DNA of 33,349 nt from the NCBI GenBank assembly GCA_963717125.1, contig CAVQVG010000011.1, forward strand, positions 1 to 33,349, written 5' to 3'. Below, piece by piece: positions 1 through 12,929 of this stretch; the first letter of the stretch is position 1; each line of letters starts with the position of its first letter. Both the position numbers and the translations under genes were made by a program. The stretch comes from RYN-230 sp963717125 (lineage in GTDB: Bacteria; Actinomycetota; Actinomycetes; Streptosporangiales; Streptosporangiaceae). The notes below the pieces were generated by a model. The model ran no database searches, had not been told where the DNA came from, and worked only from the letters and a program-made list of their open reading frames with translations.

Positions 1-499
1 TCCCGCCGCTGCGGGTCCGCGGCACGATCTCCGCCCAGTAGCTGGCGTAGCCGGTCTTGTCGGCGTCGATGAAGGCCAGGTCGATCGGCTCGTCCGCGGG
101 CAGCGTGCGCAGCGTGTCGGTGGCCGGGCCGAGCCGCAGCTCGATCTGGCCGGCCAGGCCCGCCTTCTGCCAGTACTCGCGGGCCAGCCCGGTCCACTCG
201 GCGTTCACGTCGCAGCACAGCAGGCGGCCGCCCGGGGCCAGGCCGCGGGCCAGGCAGATGGATGAGTAACCGGTGAAGGTGCCCACCTCGACCGCCCGGC
301 GCGGCGCGGCCAGCCGGCTCAGCAGCGTCATGAACGTGCCCTGCTCCGCGCCGATCTGCAGCGTCACCCGGTCCGGGAAACGCCGGGCGGTTTCCGCCCG
401 CAGCTCGGTGAGCAGCGGGTCCGGCGGGCTGGAGTGGGTCAGGACGTAGTCCAGGATCTGACGGCTGACGTGCTCGGTTCCGGTAGCCACACGGTCCAC
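1..499 (-). CDS. O-methyltransferase, family 3 (partial, 3' end off window)
   Basis: The reading frame runs leftward from a GTG at 499 and leaves the window still open, so only about the first 166 residues are visible. It shows the SAM-binding motif I VEVGTFTGYSSICLARG near residues 65-81, and the downstream acidic motif FIDADKTGYASYW near 140-152. These are hallmarks of the caffeoyl-CoA/catechol O-methyltransferase family (PF01596), cytosolic Mg- and SAM-dependent enzymes that methylate small hydroxylated aromatics. The substrate cannot be read from the sequence. An in-frame GTG at 490 is an alternative start. The gene begins 8 bases after the stop of the dehydrogenase remnant on the same strand, so the two were probably one transcript. 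There is no strong ribosome binding site, which fits translational coupling. Family confidence is high; function within the family is open. Confidence 0.85.
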   Translation of the reverse strand, partial: MDRVATGTEHVSRQILDYVLTHSSPPDPLLTELRAETARRFPDRVTLQIGAEQGTFMTLLSRLAAPRRAVEVGTFTGYSSICLARGLAPGGRLLCCDVNAEWTGLAREYWQKAGLAGQIELRLGPATDTLRTLPADEPIDLAFIDADKTGYASYWAEIVPRTRSGG

Positions 500-507
500 G
501 GTAGCGC

Positions 508-1399
508 TCAGATACCGGGGTACCGCACCCCGGTGAGCCGTTCGGATTCCTGCCACAGCCGGCGCTGGGCGGCCTGGTCATGGGAGCGGGCGCTGGAGCT
601 GACCCGGCGCGGGTAGCCCTTGAACTCGAGCCAGCCGCCCGGCCCGTAGTAGTCGCCGCCGCGGGCGGCCGGATCGGTCGCCGCGCGCAGCGCGGGCAGC
701 GCGCCCATCGGCGCGCTCTGCGCGATGGGCTGGCCCATCGCGTGGTAGGCCCGGTCCACGGCGGGCGGGAAGTACCGGGTCAGCCCGGTGATGGCGGTGC
801 CCGGGTGGGCGGCCAGCGCGCTGGTCTGCGTTCCGGCCGCGGCCAGCCGCTGCTGCAGTTCGTAGCTGAACAGCAGGTTGGCCAGCTTGGACTGGCCGTA
901 CGCGGCGACCCGCCGGTACCGCTGGGCGGACTGCAGATCGGCGAAGTTCATCCGCCCGGCCCGGTGCATGTTGCTGCTCACCGTGACCACCCGGGAGCCC
1001 GCGGCGGGCAGCAGCAGGTCGAGCAGCAGCCCGGTCAGCGCGAAGTGGCCGAGGTGGTTGGTACCGAACTGCAACTCGAAGCCGTCGGCGGTGCGGCCGT
1101 ACGGCGGCATCATCAGGCCGGCGTTGTTGATCAGCAGGTCCAGCCGCGGGTGCCGGTCCTGGATCTCGCTGGCCGCGGCGCGCACCGAAGCCAGCGAGCC
1201 GAGGTCGAGGTGCGCCGTGGCGACCGGTCCCGGGCCGGCGATCCGGGCCGCGCCGCCTCGCCCTTGGCCACGTCGCGGAGGCCAGGATGACGGTGGCGCC
1301 GTGCTCGGCGAGTACCCGGGCCGTCTCGAAACCGATCCTGGAATTGGCGCCGGTCACCACGGCCGTCCGGCCAGCCTGGTCCGGCACGTCCCCGGCCAT
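508..1399 (-). pseudogene. Short-chain dehydrogenase/reductase, frameshifted
   Basis: The N-terminal frame starts at ATG 1399 and reads the Rossmann segment GRTAVVTGANSRIGFETARV. The frame from 1185 down carries LLINNAGLMMPP, the VVTVSS strand and the catalytic YGQSK (YxxxK). The two halves lie in different frames. Restoring one base near 1275-1280 and one near 1248-1254 gives a continuous protein of about 297 residues, the normal size for this NAD(P)-dependent oxidoreductase family (similar to retinol dehydrogenase/protochlorophyllide reductase-like actinobacterial enzymes). Both lesions sit in G/C runs within about 30 bases, so sequencing error is as likely as true inactivation. The glycine-rich motif has an odd S-R (TGANSRIG) where TGANSGIG is usual. 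It is divergent from lgt with only 40 bases between starts, and upstream of the O-methyltransferase. Confidence 0.85.
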
Positions 1400-1439
1400 C
1401 CAGGGGGTTCGCGCACTAAGCCACGGTACGCTCGGGCGC

Positions 1440-2444
1440 ATGGCCTTGGCTTCGCCTTTCGACATCCCGAGCCCGCCGGTCAACGGGTTCCACATCGGTC
1501 CCGCCTATATCCACTTCTACGGGCTGATGTATGTGATCGGCATCACGCTGGCCATCATCATCACGCAGCGCCGGTGGAAGGCGGTCGGCGGTGACCCGGG
1601 CCTGGTCGGCGACGTGGCCATCTGGGCCGTGCCCGCCGGCATCATCGGCGGCCGGATCTACTTCGACCTGACCACGCCGAAATACATCCCGCACCACTGG
1701 TACGGGGTGCTCGCCGTGTGGGACGGCGGACTGGGCATCTGGGGCGGCATCGCGCTGGCCGCGGTGGTCGGCGTCTGGCGGGTCCGCCGGTCGGGGGCCA
1801 GCGCGGCGCTGTTCATGGACGCGGTCGCCCCGGCGCTGCTGGTCGCCCAGGCCATCGGCCGGGTCGGCAACTACTTCAACCAGGAGCTGTTCGGCGGCCC
1901 GACCACGCTGCCCTGGGCGCTGCAGATCTCACCCTCGTTCCGGCCGGCCGGGTACGCCCAGTACACGACGTTCCACCCGACCTTCCTGTACGAGTTCATC
2001 TTCGACCTGGTCTGGGCCGCGCTGCTCGTCTGGCTGGGTCATCACCGCAACATCAAGCCGCCCGGCCTGTTCGCGCTCTACGTCGCGGGCTACTCGGCGT
2101 TCCGCATCTTCGAGGAGTCGCTCCGGGTGGACCCGTCCGAGCACTTCCTCGGCCTGCGGCTGAACATGTACGTGGCCAGCGTGCTGACCATCGTCGGCAT
2201 CGTCTGGTTCATCCGATCGCAGCGCCGGGGCAAGCCGGCTTCGGAACTGCTCGCCCGGCGGCCGGCCAGCGCGGACGGGAAGAGCGCGGCGGGGGAGAGC
2301 GCGGCCCCGGCTGGCGAGGCTTCCGAACCGGCCCCGGCGGAGCCCAGCGACGCGGCCCCGAGCTCAGCTGAGTCCAGCCCAGCGGAATCCAGCGACCCGT
2401 CGCCCGGCGGCACCCCCGCCGAGTCCAGCGAAACGGCCCGCTGA
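1440..2444 (+). CDS. lgt: Prolipoprotein diacylglyceryl transferase
   Basis: Lgt is the integral membrane enzyme that moves diacylglycerol from phosphatidylglycerol to the lipobox cysteine of prolipoproteins, the first step of lipoprotein maturation. The 334-residue protein shows the Lgt signature GRVGNYFNQELFGGPT near residues 140-155, HPTFLYE near 179-185, and about seven hydrophobic segments. The start is ATG 1440 (MALASPFDIPSPP), where homology to the family begins. The frame is open further upstream but that part overlaps the divergent dehydrogenase and looks non-coding. The last 60 or so residues are a low-complexity Ala/Ser/Pro/Glu tail after the final membrane helix. Such cytoplasmic tails are common in actinobacterial Lgt and are not catalytic. 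It stands alone on the plus strand. Confidence 0.95.
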   Translation: MALASPFDIPSPPVNGFHIGPAYIHFYGLMYVIGITLAIIITQRRWKAVGGDPGLVGDVAIWAVPAGIIGGRIYFDLTTPKYIPHHWYGVLAVWDGGLGIWGGIALAAVVGVWRVRRSGASAALFMDAVAPALLVAQAIGRVGNYFNQELFGGPTTLPWALQISPSFRPAGYAQYTTFHPTFLYEFIFDLVWAALLVWLGHHRNIKPPGLFALYVAGYSAFRIFEESLRVDPSEHFLGLRLNMYVASVLTIVGIVWFIRSQRRGKPASELLARRPASADGKSAAGESAAPAGEASEPAPAEPSDAAPSSAESSPAESSDPSPGGTPAESSETAR

Positions 2445-2456
2445 TCCCGATAGGGC

Positions 2457-2503
2457 GTTCGATAAATGGTTAATTACGGCGTGCCTATCGAACTTACGTT
2501 TGG
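2457..2503. promoter_or_regulatory. Inverted repeat and SOS-box-like site
   Basis: A perfect 8-base inverted repeat, GTTCGATA (2457-2464) and TATCGAAC (2486-2493), flanks an unusually AT-rich 21-base stretch. The right arm also starts TCGAACTTACGTTTGG (2488-2503), close to the Gram-positive LexA box CGAAC-N4-GTTYG. It lies about 70 bases before the GTG at 2570. Whether it is one long-spaced operator or a LexA site cannot be settled here. Confidence 0.4.
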
Positions 2504-2569
2504 TCTTCTGGCATGCTGGACTCCTGGCATCTCATCAACCCGGTTCACCGATATGCAGGAGGCACCCCA

Positions 2570-3124
2570 GTGGGCCAGAAGACCGTCAGGTTCAGCGACT
2601 TCAGCGGCGAGCTGATCACCAGGGACGACACGCTCGCCCGCATCGTCATCCACGAGCACCCCGAGCTCGGTGACACCCCGGTGGAGATCGAGGCGCTGGC
2701 CGACGAGGCCGCCGCCATCGAGAAGGCGGCGCTCCGGGTGGCCGTGGTCGAGCTTTACCTGCCCGGTGAGGAGGAGCCCCGCCGGGTGACCATGGACGCC
2801 GGCGCGTTCGACAAGCTGGCCACCCAGCAGCCGATGAGCGAACTGTTGCTGACCGCCCGGCCGGCCCGCCCCGCCCGGCGGGCCAAGGCGGCCGCGACCG
2901 CCGCGCCTCGCGGCATCAACTACGACACGCTGGAACACGCGGGCGAGCCGCACAAGGGCCGCATCACCGCGGCCGAGCGGGAACTGGTCCGGGATCACCT
3001 GGACGCCATCAACCAGCGGCTGGCCAAGCAGGACATGCGCACCATCGACCCGGCCGACCCGGAGCACGTGGCGCGCTACGGCCTCACCGGCCTAGCGGTA
3101 GCCCAGGCCGCCCAGGGCGACTAG
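2570..3124 (+). CDS. Conserved hypothetical protein, possibly damage-inducible
   Basis: I do not recognise a named family. The start is GTG 2570 because a near-perfect AGGAGG (2557-2562) sits 7 bases upstream; the frame is open further 5' without a site. The 184-residue soluble protein begins MGQKTVRFSDFSGELI. It has an acidic N-terminal half, a basic Ala/Arg/Pro-rich linker (about residues 95-112, RPARPARRAKAAA) and a charged helical C-terminal part (AAERELVRDHLDAINQRLAK). The layout of a small N-terminal beta domain, basic linker and helical end recalls Lsr2-type nucleoid proteins, but the Lsr2 DNA-binding motif is absent, so I do not call it that. Its stop codon overlaps the stop of the convergent GntR-type gene within ACTAG. 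The SOS-like box upstream suggests DNA-damage control (inference). Confidence 0.75.
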   Translation: MGQKTVRFSDFSGELITRDDTLARIVIHEHPELGDTPVEIEALADEAAAIEKAALRVAVVELYLPGEEEPRRVTMDAGAFDKLATQQPMSELLLTARPARPARRAKAAATAAPRGINYDTLEHAGEPHKGRITAAERELVRDHLDAINQRLAKQDMRTIDPADPEHVARYGLTGLAVAQAAQGD

Positions 3125-3354
3125 CCCTGCTTAACGACGTAGAAACCCTTGCCGATCACCGACCGGATCAGGCCCTCGTCGCGCAGCACGGCGAGGGCCT
3201 TTTCGGTGGTGACGTGCGAGACACCATGGTCCTGGCTCAGCGTCTTGACGGAGGGAACACGGCTGGTCAGCTCGCCCCGGTCGATCTGACGGCGTAGCAG
3301 GTCAGCCAGCTGTAGGTACAGCGGCTCACCGGAGTCATGATCGAGACCAGCCAC
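3121..3354 (-). CDS. Small GntR-family transcriptional regulator
   Basis: This 77-residue protein is only the winged helix-turn-helix of the GntR family: EPLYLQLADLLRRQIDRGEL, then the recognition region (VSHVTTEKALAVLRDEGLI) and the wing (GKGFYVV). Usual GntR proteins add a large effector domain, which is absent here. Stand-alone forms of this size are typical of actinobacterial integrative elements and plasmids (KorSA-like repressors) and also occur as chromosomal partners of small hypothetical genes. The direct repeats at 3367-3430 lie immediately upstream of its start and in front of the divergent gene at 3425, so autoregulation and control of that gene is the natural guess. It converges on the 2570 gene with overlapping stop codons. 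Confidence 0.85.
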   Translation of the reverse strand: MAGLDHDSGEPLYLQLADLLRRQIDRGELTSRVPSVKTLSQDHGVSHVTTEKALAVLRDEGLIRSVIGKGFYVVKQG

Positions 3355-3366
3355 ATGATCACAGTA

Positions 3367-3430
3367 GGACCCTGTTGGTCACGTGCTAATTCCAGAGTAA
3401 CCATATGGTCCCTGCTGGTTCCTGATGGAT
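3367..3430. repeat. Direct-repeat operator between GntR gene and divergent gene
   Basis: Three related 14-mers lie in the same direction: GGACCCTGTTGGTC (3367-3380), GGTCCCTGCTGGTT (3407-3420) and a weaker GGTTCCTGATGGAT (3417-3430). Their starts are 40 and 10 bases apart, i.e. about four turns and one turn of the helix. A palindrome ACCATATGGT (about 3400-3409) abuts the second copy. This is the expected site for the small GntR-type repressor encoded beside it. Confidence 0.55.
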
Positions 3431-3848
3431 AATAGTGTCGTGGACCGAGCCCTGAGAGCGATCATCGACGCTGACGACTGCCGGGAAACCATCAAGGCCG
3501 CGGCCGCTGACGCGGCCGAGCTGGCCGAGTCCTGGCCCATCCCAGTGGAGCGCGTCGCGGTCGCAGCGCGCATCGCCGGGCGGGCTGTCCGAGGAGCTGG
3601 CCGAGGTGGCCGCCTGGCTCCGGCCGCCAGGCGATGAAGATCGCAGCACGGGCGAGTTAGTCAACGTCCCCGGCGAGCCGTTGGATGCGCTGCGTCGCGA
3701 ATGGCGGCATGCGTACCACATCTGGTGGCAAGGGGGTGAGTTTCACGCGATGCGCCGGGACAACGGCGCGGTCTGCCATTGCCCACGCGCGGGGCAGCTG
3801 GTCAGAGAGATCCAGGCGGATTACGACGCACTGCCTGTGCTGATCTAG
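3425..3848 (+). pseudogene. Hypothetical accessory protein, frameshifted
   Basis: Two overlapping frames make one protein if a single extra G is removed from the GGGCGGG run near 3583-3590. The first frame (ATG 3425) gives MDNSVVDRALRAIIDADDC and a helical Ala-rich region ending at IAGR. The second continues LSEELAEVAAWLRPPGDED and ends with HAYHIWWQGGEFHAMRRDNG. The repaired length is about 140 residues. The C-terminal pattern of a short beta hairpin with W/F-rich and charged strands resembles small proteins of unknown function carried beside stand-alone GntR regulators in actinobacteria. No function can be assigned. The break may be a true mutation, a sequencing indel or, less likely, programmed frameshifting on the G run. 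The TAG stop at 3846-3848 is part of the CTAG of the IS-end-like sequence at 3845. Confidence 0.7.
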
Positions 3849-3859
3849 AGCGCCGGTCA
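3845..3859 (+). repeat. Orphan copy of the IS terminal inverted repeat
   Basis: CTAGAGCGCCGGTCA is identical over 15 bases to the outer end of the right terminus of the IS at 4818-5894 (read inward from CTAG 5898). It points rightward, so 3845 and 5898 form an inverted pair around the methyltransferase gene and the IS. After base 3859 the match stops. Chance identity over 15 bases in this window is very unlikely, so I read it as a relic of a related insertion. Confidence 0.6.
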
Positions 3860-3959
3860 GGCAGCGGGCCATTCTGGTGCGGGTCCTCTGACCGCCTCAC
3901 GCGGCGGGGGGGAGAAGACCGCCGAACGCTGACCGCGGGGGCGCCGGTACGGTGGCGGC

Positions 3960-4787
3960 ATGACCACCGCACCGCCGCCTCCAGCGCGTCCGCCCGGGCC
4001 CCCGCCGCATCAGCACCGGCAGGTAGCCGAGTCGTTCGGCGTGGACGCCGCACGCTACGACCGCACCCGGCCGCCCTATCCCGCCGCTTTGGCGGACCGG
4101 ATCATCGCCGCCAGTCCCGGCACCGACGTGCTCGACGTCGGCACCGGCACCGGCATCGTGGCCAGGCAGTTCCAGGCAGCAGGTTGCCGGGTGCTCGGCG
4201 TCGAGCCGGACGCCAGGATGGCTGAGTTCGCGCGGAGCACCGGGGTCGAGGCCGAGGTGGCCACGTTCGAGGAGTGGGATCCGGCTGGCCGGGAATTCGA
4301 CGCGGTCGTGGCCGGTACGGCCTGGCACTGGGTGGACCCGGTGGCCGGGGCGGCCAAGGCGGCGCAGGTGCTGCGGCCGGGCGGGCTGCTGGCCCCCTTC
4401 CACCACGTCTCCCAGGGCCCGCCCGAGGTGTCGGAGGCGGCCAGCGCCGCCTACCGGCGGGTGGCGCCGGACTCGCCCTTCAACCAGGCCAGTCGGCCCA
4501 GCAGGTCGGGCCTGGACCTCTACCAGCCGCTGTTCGACAAGATCGCCGACGGGATCCGGGCGGCGGGCAGGTTCACCGAACCCGAGGATTGGCGGTTCGG
4601 CTGGGAGCGGACCTACACCCGGGACGAATGGCTGGACCAGCTGCCCACCCTCGGCTCCCTCACCCGGCTGCCGCAGGCGGACGTGGCCACGGTGCTGGCG
4701 GACGTCGGGGCCGCGATCGACGCGCTGGGCGGCAGCTTCACGATGTCCTACACCACCGTGGCCGTCACCGCCGCACGCTCGGCTTAG
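3960..4787 (+). CDS. Class I SAM-dependent methyltransferase
   Basis: This 275-residue soluble enzyme carries SAM-binding motif I VLDVGTGTGIVARQF near residues 56-70, an acidic motif II (VEPDARM) and a motif with HWVDP, followed by VLRPGGLLAPFHH. This order is that of the Methyltransf_11/25 group of small-molecule methyltransferases. The family-typical VAESFGVDAARYDRTRPPYP precedes it. The substrate is unknown. The N-terminal 20 residues are Pro/Ala-rich and the ATG at 3960 has no clear ribosome binding site, so a start slightly downstream is possible. It lies between an orphan IS end (3845) and the complete IS element (4818), so it may have been carried in with that element (inference). Codon use does not differ visibly from its neighbours. 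Confidence 0.85.
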   Translation: MTTAPPPPARPPGPPPHQHRQVAESFGVDAARYDRTRPPYPAALADRIIAASPGTDVLDVGTGTGIVARQFQAAGCRVLGVEPDARMAEFARSTGVEAEVATFEEWDPAGREFDAVVAGTAWHWVDPVAGAAKAAQVLRPGGLLAPFHHVSQGPPEVSEAASAAYRRVAPDSPFNQASRPSRSGLDLYQPLFDKIADGIRAAGRFTEPEDWRFGWERTYTRDEWLDQLPTLGSLTRLPQADVATVLADVGAAIDALGGSFTMSYTTVAVTAARSA

Positions 4788-4813
4788 CTTGGCCCGCCCG
4801 CGACGCAGGAGGA

Positions 4814-4835
4814 CTAGAGCGCTGATCAAGTAGTC
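4814..4835 (+). repeat. IS left end: CTAG target duplication and terminal inverted repeat
   Basis: CTAG (4814-4817) is followed by AGCGCTGATCAAGTAGTC (4818-4835), which matches the right end in 16 of 18 positions after inversion. Confidence 0.85.
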
Positions 4836-5894
4836 AGGTTGCCAGCTGGTGGTCGTTAGCGGCGTGTTGGCGGGCGATGACGTGGAGATTGCAGACGACG
4901 GCGATGCGGCGCAGGTCGAAGAGGTTCTTGCGGATGCCTGTGTAGCGGGCGCCGTCCTTGCCAGTGGCCGATGGGGCCAGCGTGTGCTCGACTTGGACGG
5001 CGCCGAAGCCGATGCTGAACTGGTCTTTGGCGTAGCGCCCGGTGGTGTTGCGGACTCGCCATGCCTTGCAGTAGATGGCCAGGTCCGGGCCGCGGTCGCG
5101 GACGAGGTGGGAGGACAGGTAGGCCCGGTCGATATGCAGCCCGGCCAGTGTCCGCCCGGCTCCCTCCAAGTCCGCGGCGATCGACTCGGTGACGTTGGCC
5201 TCCGGAGCGTTGGCGGGGGTGATGCCCACCGCCGGGATCAAACCGGCGTCCAGGTCGCGCAGCACGTGCCGCTTGTAGCCGTCAAACAGCACCGAGCGGG
5301 TCTTGCGGCCGTGCCGCCTCTGGGCGTCTTCGACGCTGATCCGCCGGTCTTTGGCCACCCCCCGGCGCAGCACCGGCGCCGCGCCGGTCAGGTCTGTGTC
5401 CTGGTCCCGGACCTGGCAGGCGGTCGCGACCACCGCGGCCGCGACGGCGGCGCCAGCCTCGCCGGCCACGAATGCCTCCTCCACCCTTCCCGCCCCCCAC
5501 AACGGGCTGGAATCCAGCGCCGCCCGCAGCGCCCCCGCCCCGAACCCTCCCGTGCGCGGCCAGCTCCACGGTGCGCTCGATCAGCGCCCGGTCCAGGTCA
5601 TGCTCGATCAGCCGCGCCCGGAACCCAACCAGCGTGCCCTTGGAGAACGGCTGATCCCCGGCGTCCAGGCAGTCCAGGACCAGCTGCTAGCGCCGGTCCA
5701 TGACCGCCGCCTCGATCACCGCCTTGATCACCACCTGCTCCGCCGCCGGAGGCTCCACCGGCGGACACCAAACATCCGGGCGCACCTGACACCTCCCTGC
5801 CGTCGCACAGATCATCGCTCCTACGACAGGGAATAACGCAAGCTCGTGGATCAACGCAACAGCCCAGCCGATCTTCGACTACTTGACCGGCGCT
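4818..5894 (-). mobile_element. Decayed IS1182-like insertion sequence
   Basis: The element is 1077 bases long with 18-base terminal inverted repeats (4818-4835 and 5877-5894) and is bounded by CTAG on both sides. CTAG fits a 4-base target duplication. It carries a single transposase gene on the minus strand, which is broken. The insertion sits exactly at the TAG stop of the carboxylase gene: the duplicated CTAG preserves that stop, so the neighbour was not damaged. On family size the transposase should be about a third longer, so the element has suffered an internal deletion and cannot move by itself. Confidence 0.85.
4834..5785 (-). pseudogene. IS1182-family transposase remnant
   Basis: Translation would start at GTG 5785, with GGGAGG 6 bases upstream, and read MRPDVWCPPVEPPAAEQVV. 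An in-frame TAG follows at about residue 35 (after AAVMDRR). The frame then continues as QLVLDCLDAGDQPFSKGTL to ELAAHGR, shifts by one near 5540-5560 and goes on with ALRAALDSSPLWGAGRVEE, which carries the first DDE aspartate. Further motifs are FDGYKRHVL, HIDRAYLSSHLVRDRGPDL (second aspartate) and VEHTLA (probable glutamate). Compared with the family as I know it, some 80 residues are missing between DQFSIGF and VEHTLA, and the GHWQGRR segment lies in another frame. The C-terminus RKNLFDLRRIAVVCNLHVIA is intact. It is certainly inactive. Confidence 0.85.

Positions 5895-5898
<4 letters not shown>
5877..5898 (-). repeat. IS right end: terminal inverted repeat and CTAG target duplication
   Basis: GACTACTTGACCGGCGCT (5877-5894) is the inverted partner of the left end and is followed by CTAG (5895-5898). 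The CTAG also supplies the stop codon of the carboxylase gene on the minus strand. Confidence 0.85.
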
Positions 5899-11399
<5,501 letters not shown>

Positions 11400-11482
11400 C
11401 GGCCGGGCCTCCTGCGGCAGTGCTGGGCGCCCACGTTCATGAGCAGGTACTGAACCCTCTCCTATACCCCTCAGGAGGAGAA

Positions 11483-11614
11483 ATGCCGCAGCCGACAGGG
11501 CCGTGCGCCGGAACTTGTGGAGACCGGCTAAAGATGATCCCGGTCTGGGCGCAGGCGGCCGGGCGCAAGGTGGAGCACGTCTCATCATGTGAGCGGCGTA
11601 CGATCAGCATATGA
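11483..11614 (+). CDS. Possible 43-residue leader/small protein coupled to the MFS gene
   Basis: An ATG at 11483 follows an excellent ribosome binding site (AGGAGGAG, 11473-11480). The frame ends at TGA 11612-11614, overlapping the MFS transporter start as ATGA. The product is MPQPTGPCAGTCGDRLKM onward, 43 residues, with three cysteines and no membrane segment or known domain. The strong site and the stop-start overlap argue for translation and coupling. The unremarkable sequence argues for caution. It could equally be a short upstream ORF that sets expression of the transporter. Confidence 0.4.
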   Translation: MPQPTGPCAGTCGDRLKMIPVWAQAAGRKVEHVSSCERRTISI

Positions 11615-12897
11615 GCGACCCAGACTGGGCCGGGCGGCGCTGGGTGGTGCTGGTCGCGGGCATGCTGGCGATGACCGCGGGCTGCACGTTCCAGTACGGG
11701 CTGGCCTACCTGATCCCCGCGTTCCGGGCCGAGGGCCTGTCCCTGGAGCAGGCCAGCATCCTGGTCGCCTGCCCCACCGCCGGGCTGCTGCTCACCCTGG
11801 TCGCCTGGGGCGCGGCCGCCGACCGGTGGGGGGAGCGGCTGGTCCTGGGGGCCGGGCTGGCGCTGGCCGGGGCCATCCTGCTGGCGGCCAGCACGGTGCA
11901 TGGGCTGGCCCCGCTCGGCGTCTGCCTGGCGCTGGCCGGGGCGGCGGGCGCGTCGGTGTACGCGGCCAGCGGACGGCTCATCCTGGGCTGGTTCCCGGCC
12001 CGGCAGCGCGGTCTGGCCATGGGCATCCGGCAGAGCGCGCAGCCGCTGGGCGTCATGGTGGCCGCGCTGGTGCTGCCCGCCCTGGGCGGGGTGAGCCGGG
12101 CCGCCGCGCTGCTCTTCCTCGGCGCGTTCTGCCTGGCCGCGGCGATGCTGGTGGCGGTGGCGGTGCGCGACCCGGCCCGGCCGCCGCGAGCGGCCCAGGA
12201 CGGCCGGGGCCGCTCGCCGTACCGGGGCCGGCCGGGCCAGGTGCTGTGGCGGATCCACGCGGCCAGCGCGCTGCTCGTGGTGCCGCAGTTCGCGGTGTCC
12301 ACGTTCGCCCTGGTGTTCCTCGTTGACGCGCACGGGCTGGCCGCCACCACGGCGGGGCGGCTGCTCGCGGTGGCCCAGGCCTGCGGGGCCGCCAGCCGGC
12401 TGGGCGCGGGGGCCTGGTCCGACCGGGTGGGCAGCCGGCTGCGCCCGATGCGGCAGCTGGCCCTGGCCATCACGCTGATCATCGCAGCGCTGGCGGCCGG
12501 CGCCGCGGTCCGGGCCCCGTGGGCGGTCGGCGTGCTGCTCGTCGCCGTGGTCCTCGCGGTGAGCACCAACGGGCTGTCCTTCACCGCGGTGGCCGAACAC
12601 GCCGGGTCGTCCTGGGCGGGCCGCGCGCTGGGCATCCAGAACACCGGGCAGAACGCGTTCGCGGCGGCCACCCCGCCCACCCTGGCCGCGGTCATCGGGG
12701 TGGCCGGCTACCCGGCCGCGTTCGGCATCGTGGCGCTGTTCCCGCTGGCCGCGGCGGTGGTTCTACCGGTGCACGGGGAAGGTGAGAGCGCGGCAGAGGT
12801 CGGCGAGGCGGGGCGCGCCGAAGGCGTGTTCCCGCCGAGCCGGCGCTCGGCGCAAAGCGGCGACCGGGGGGCCCGGGGGGTCGTCCCCCCGGGCTAG
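11611..12897 (+). CDS. MFS transporter
   Basis: This 428-residue integral membrane protein has about twelve hydrophobic helices and the MFS loop 2-3 motif (GAAADRWGERLVLGAG, near residues 67-82). A matching repeat in the second half reads GAGAWSDRVGSRLRP. The segment FPARQRGLAMGIRQSAQPLG is typical of nitrate/cyanate/oxalate-type and drug-type MFS permeases. The substrate cannot be deduced. Position beside the P450 and the lysine genes is suggestive but not evidence. The last 45 residues (from about VHGEGES) are a hydrophilic, low-complexity tail. Its final codons are formed by a GC-rich hairpin repeat (12871-12894), so the natural C-terminus may have been extended by that repeat. It starts at ATG 11611, overlapping the stop of the small ORF upstream. 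Confidence 0.85.
   Translation: MSDPDWAGRRWVVLVAGMLAMTAGCTFQYGLAYLIPAFRAEGLSLEQASILVACPTAGLLLTLVAWGAAADRWGERLVLGAGLALAGAILLAASTVHGLAPLGVCLALAGAAGASVYAASGRLILGWFPARQRGLAMGIRQSAQPLGVMVAALVLPALGGVSRAAALLFLGAFCLAAAMLVAVAVRDPARPPRAAQDGRGRSPYRGRPGQVLWRIHAASALLVVPQFAVSTFALVFLVDAHGLAATTAGRLLAVAQACGAASRLGAGAWSDRVGSRLRPMRQLALAITLIIAALAAGAAVRAPWAVGVLLVAVVLAVSTNGLSFTAVAEHAGSSWAGRALGIQNTGQNAFAAATPPTLAAVIGVAGYPAAFGIVALFPLAAAVVLPVHGEGESAAEVGEAGRAEGVFPPSRRSAQSGDRGARGVVPPG
12871..12894. repeat. GC-rich hairpin repeat, copy 1
   Basis: A perfect 10-base stem (GCCCGGGGGG / CCCCCCGGGC) closes a TCGT loop. It is followed directly by the MFS stop TAG. The core GGGGGTCGTCCCCC and the trailing GGCTA recur at 23756-23775, and GGCGAC precedes both. 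It is probably a dispersed palindromic repeat that may also act as a terminator. Confidence 0.6.
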
Positions 12898-12929
12898 CAC
12901 TATCCCGCTCCGCGATGCATCATGGCCCC

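Noticed and set aside
2570..3124. Lsr2-type nucleoid protein
   Set aside because: The layout is reminiscent but the conserved Lsr2 dimerisation and DNA-binding motifs are absent.
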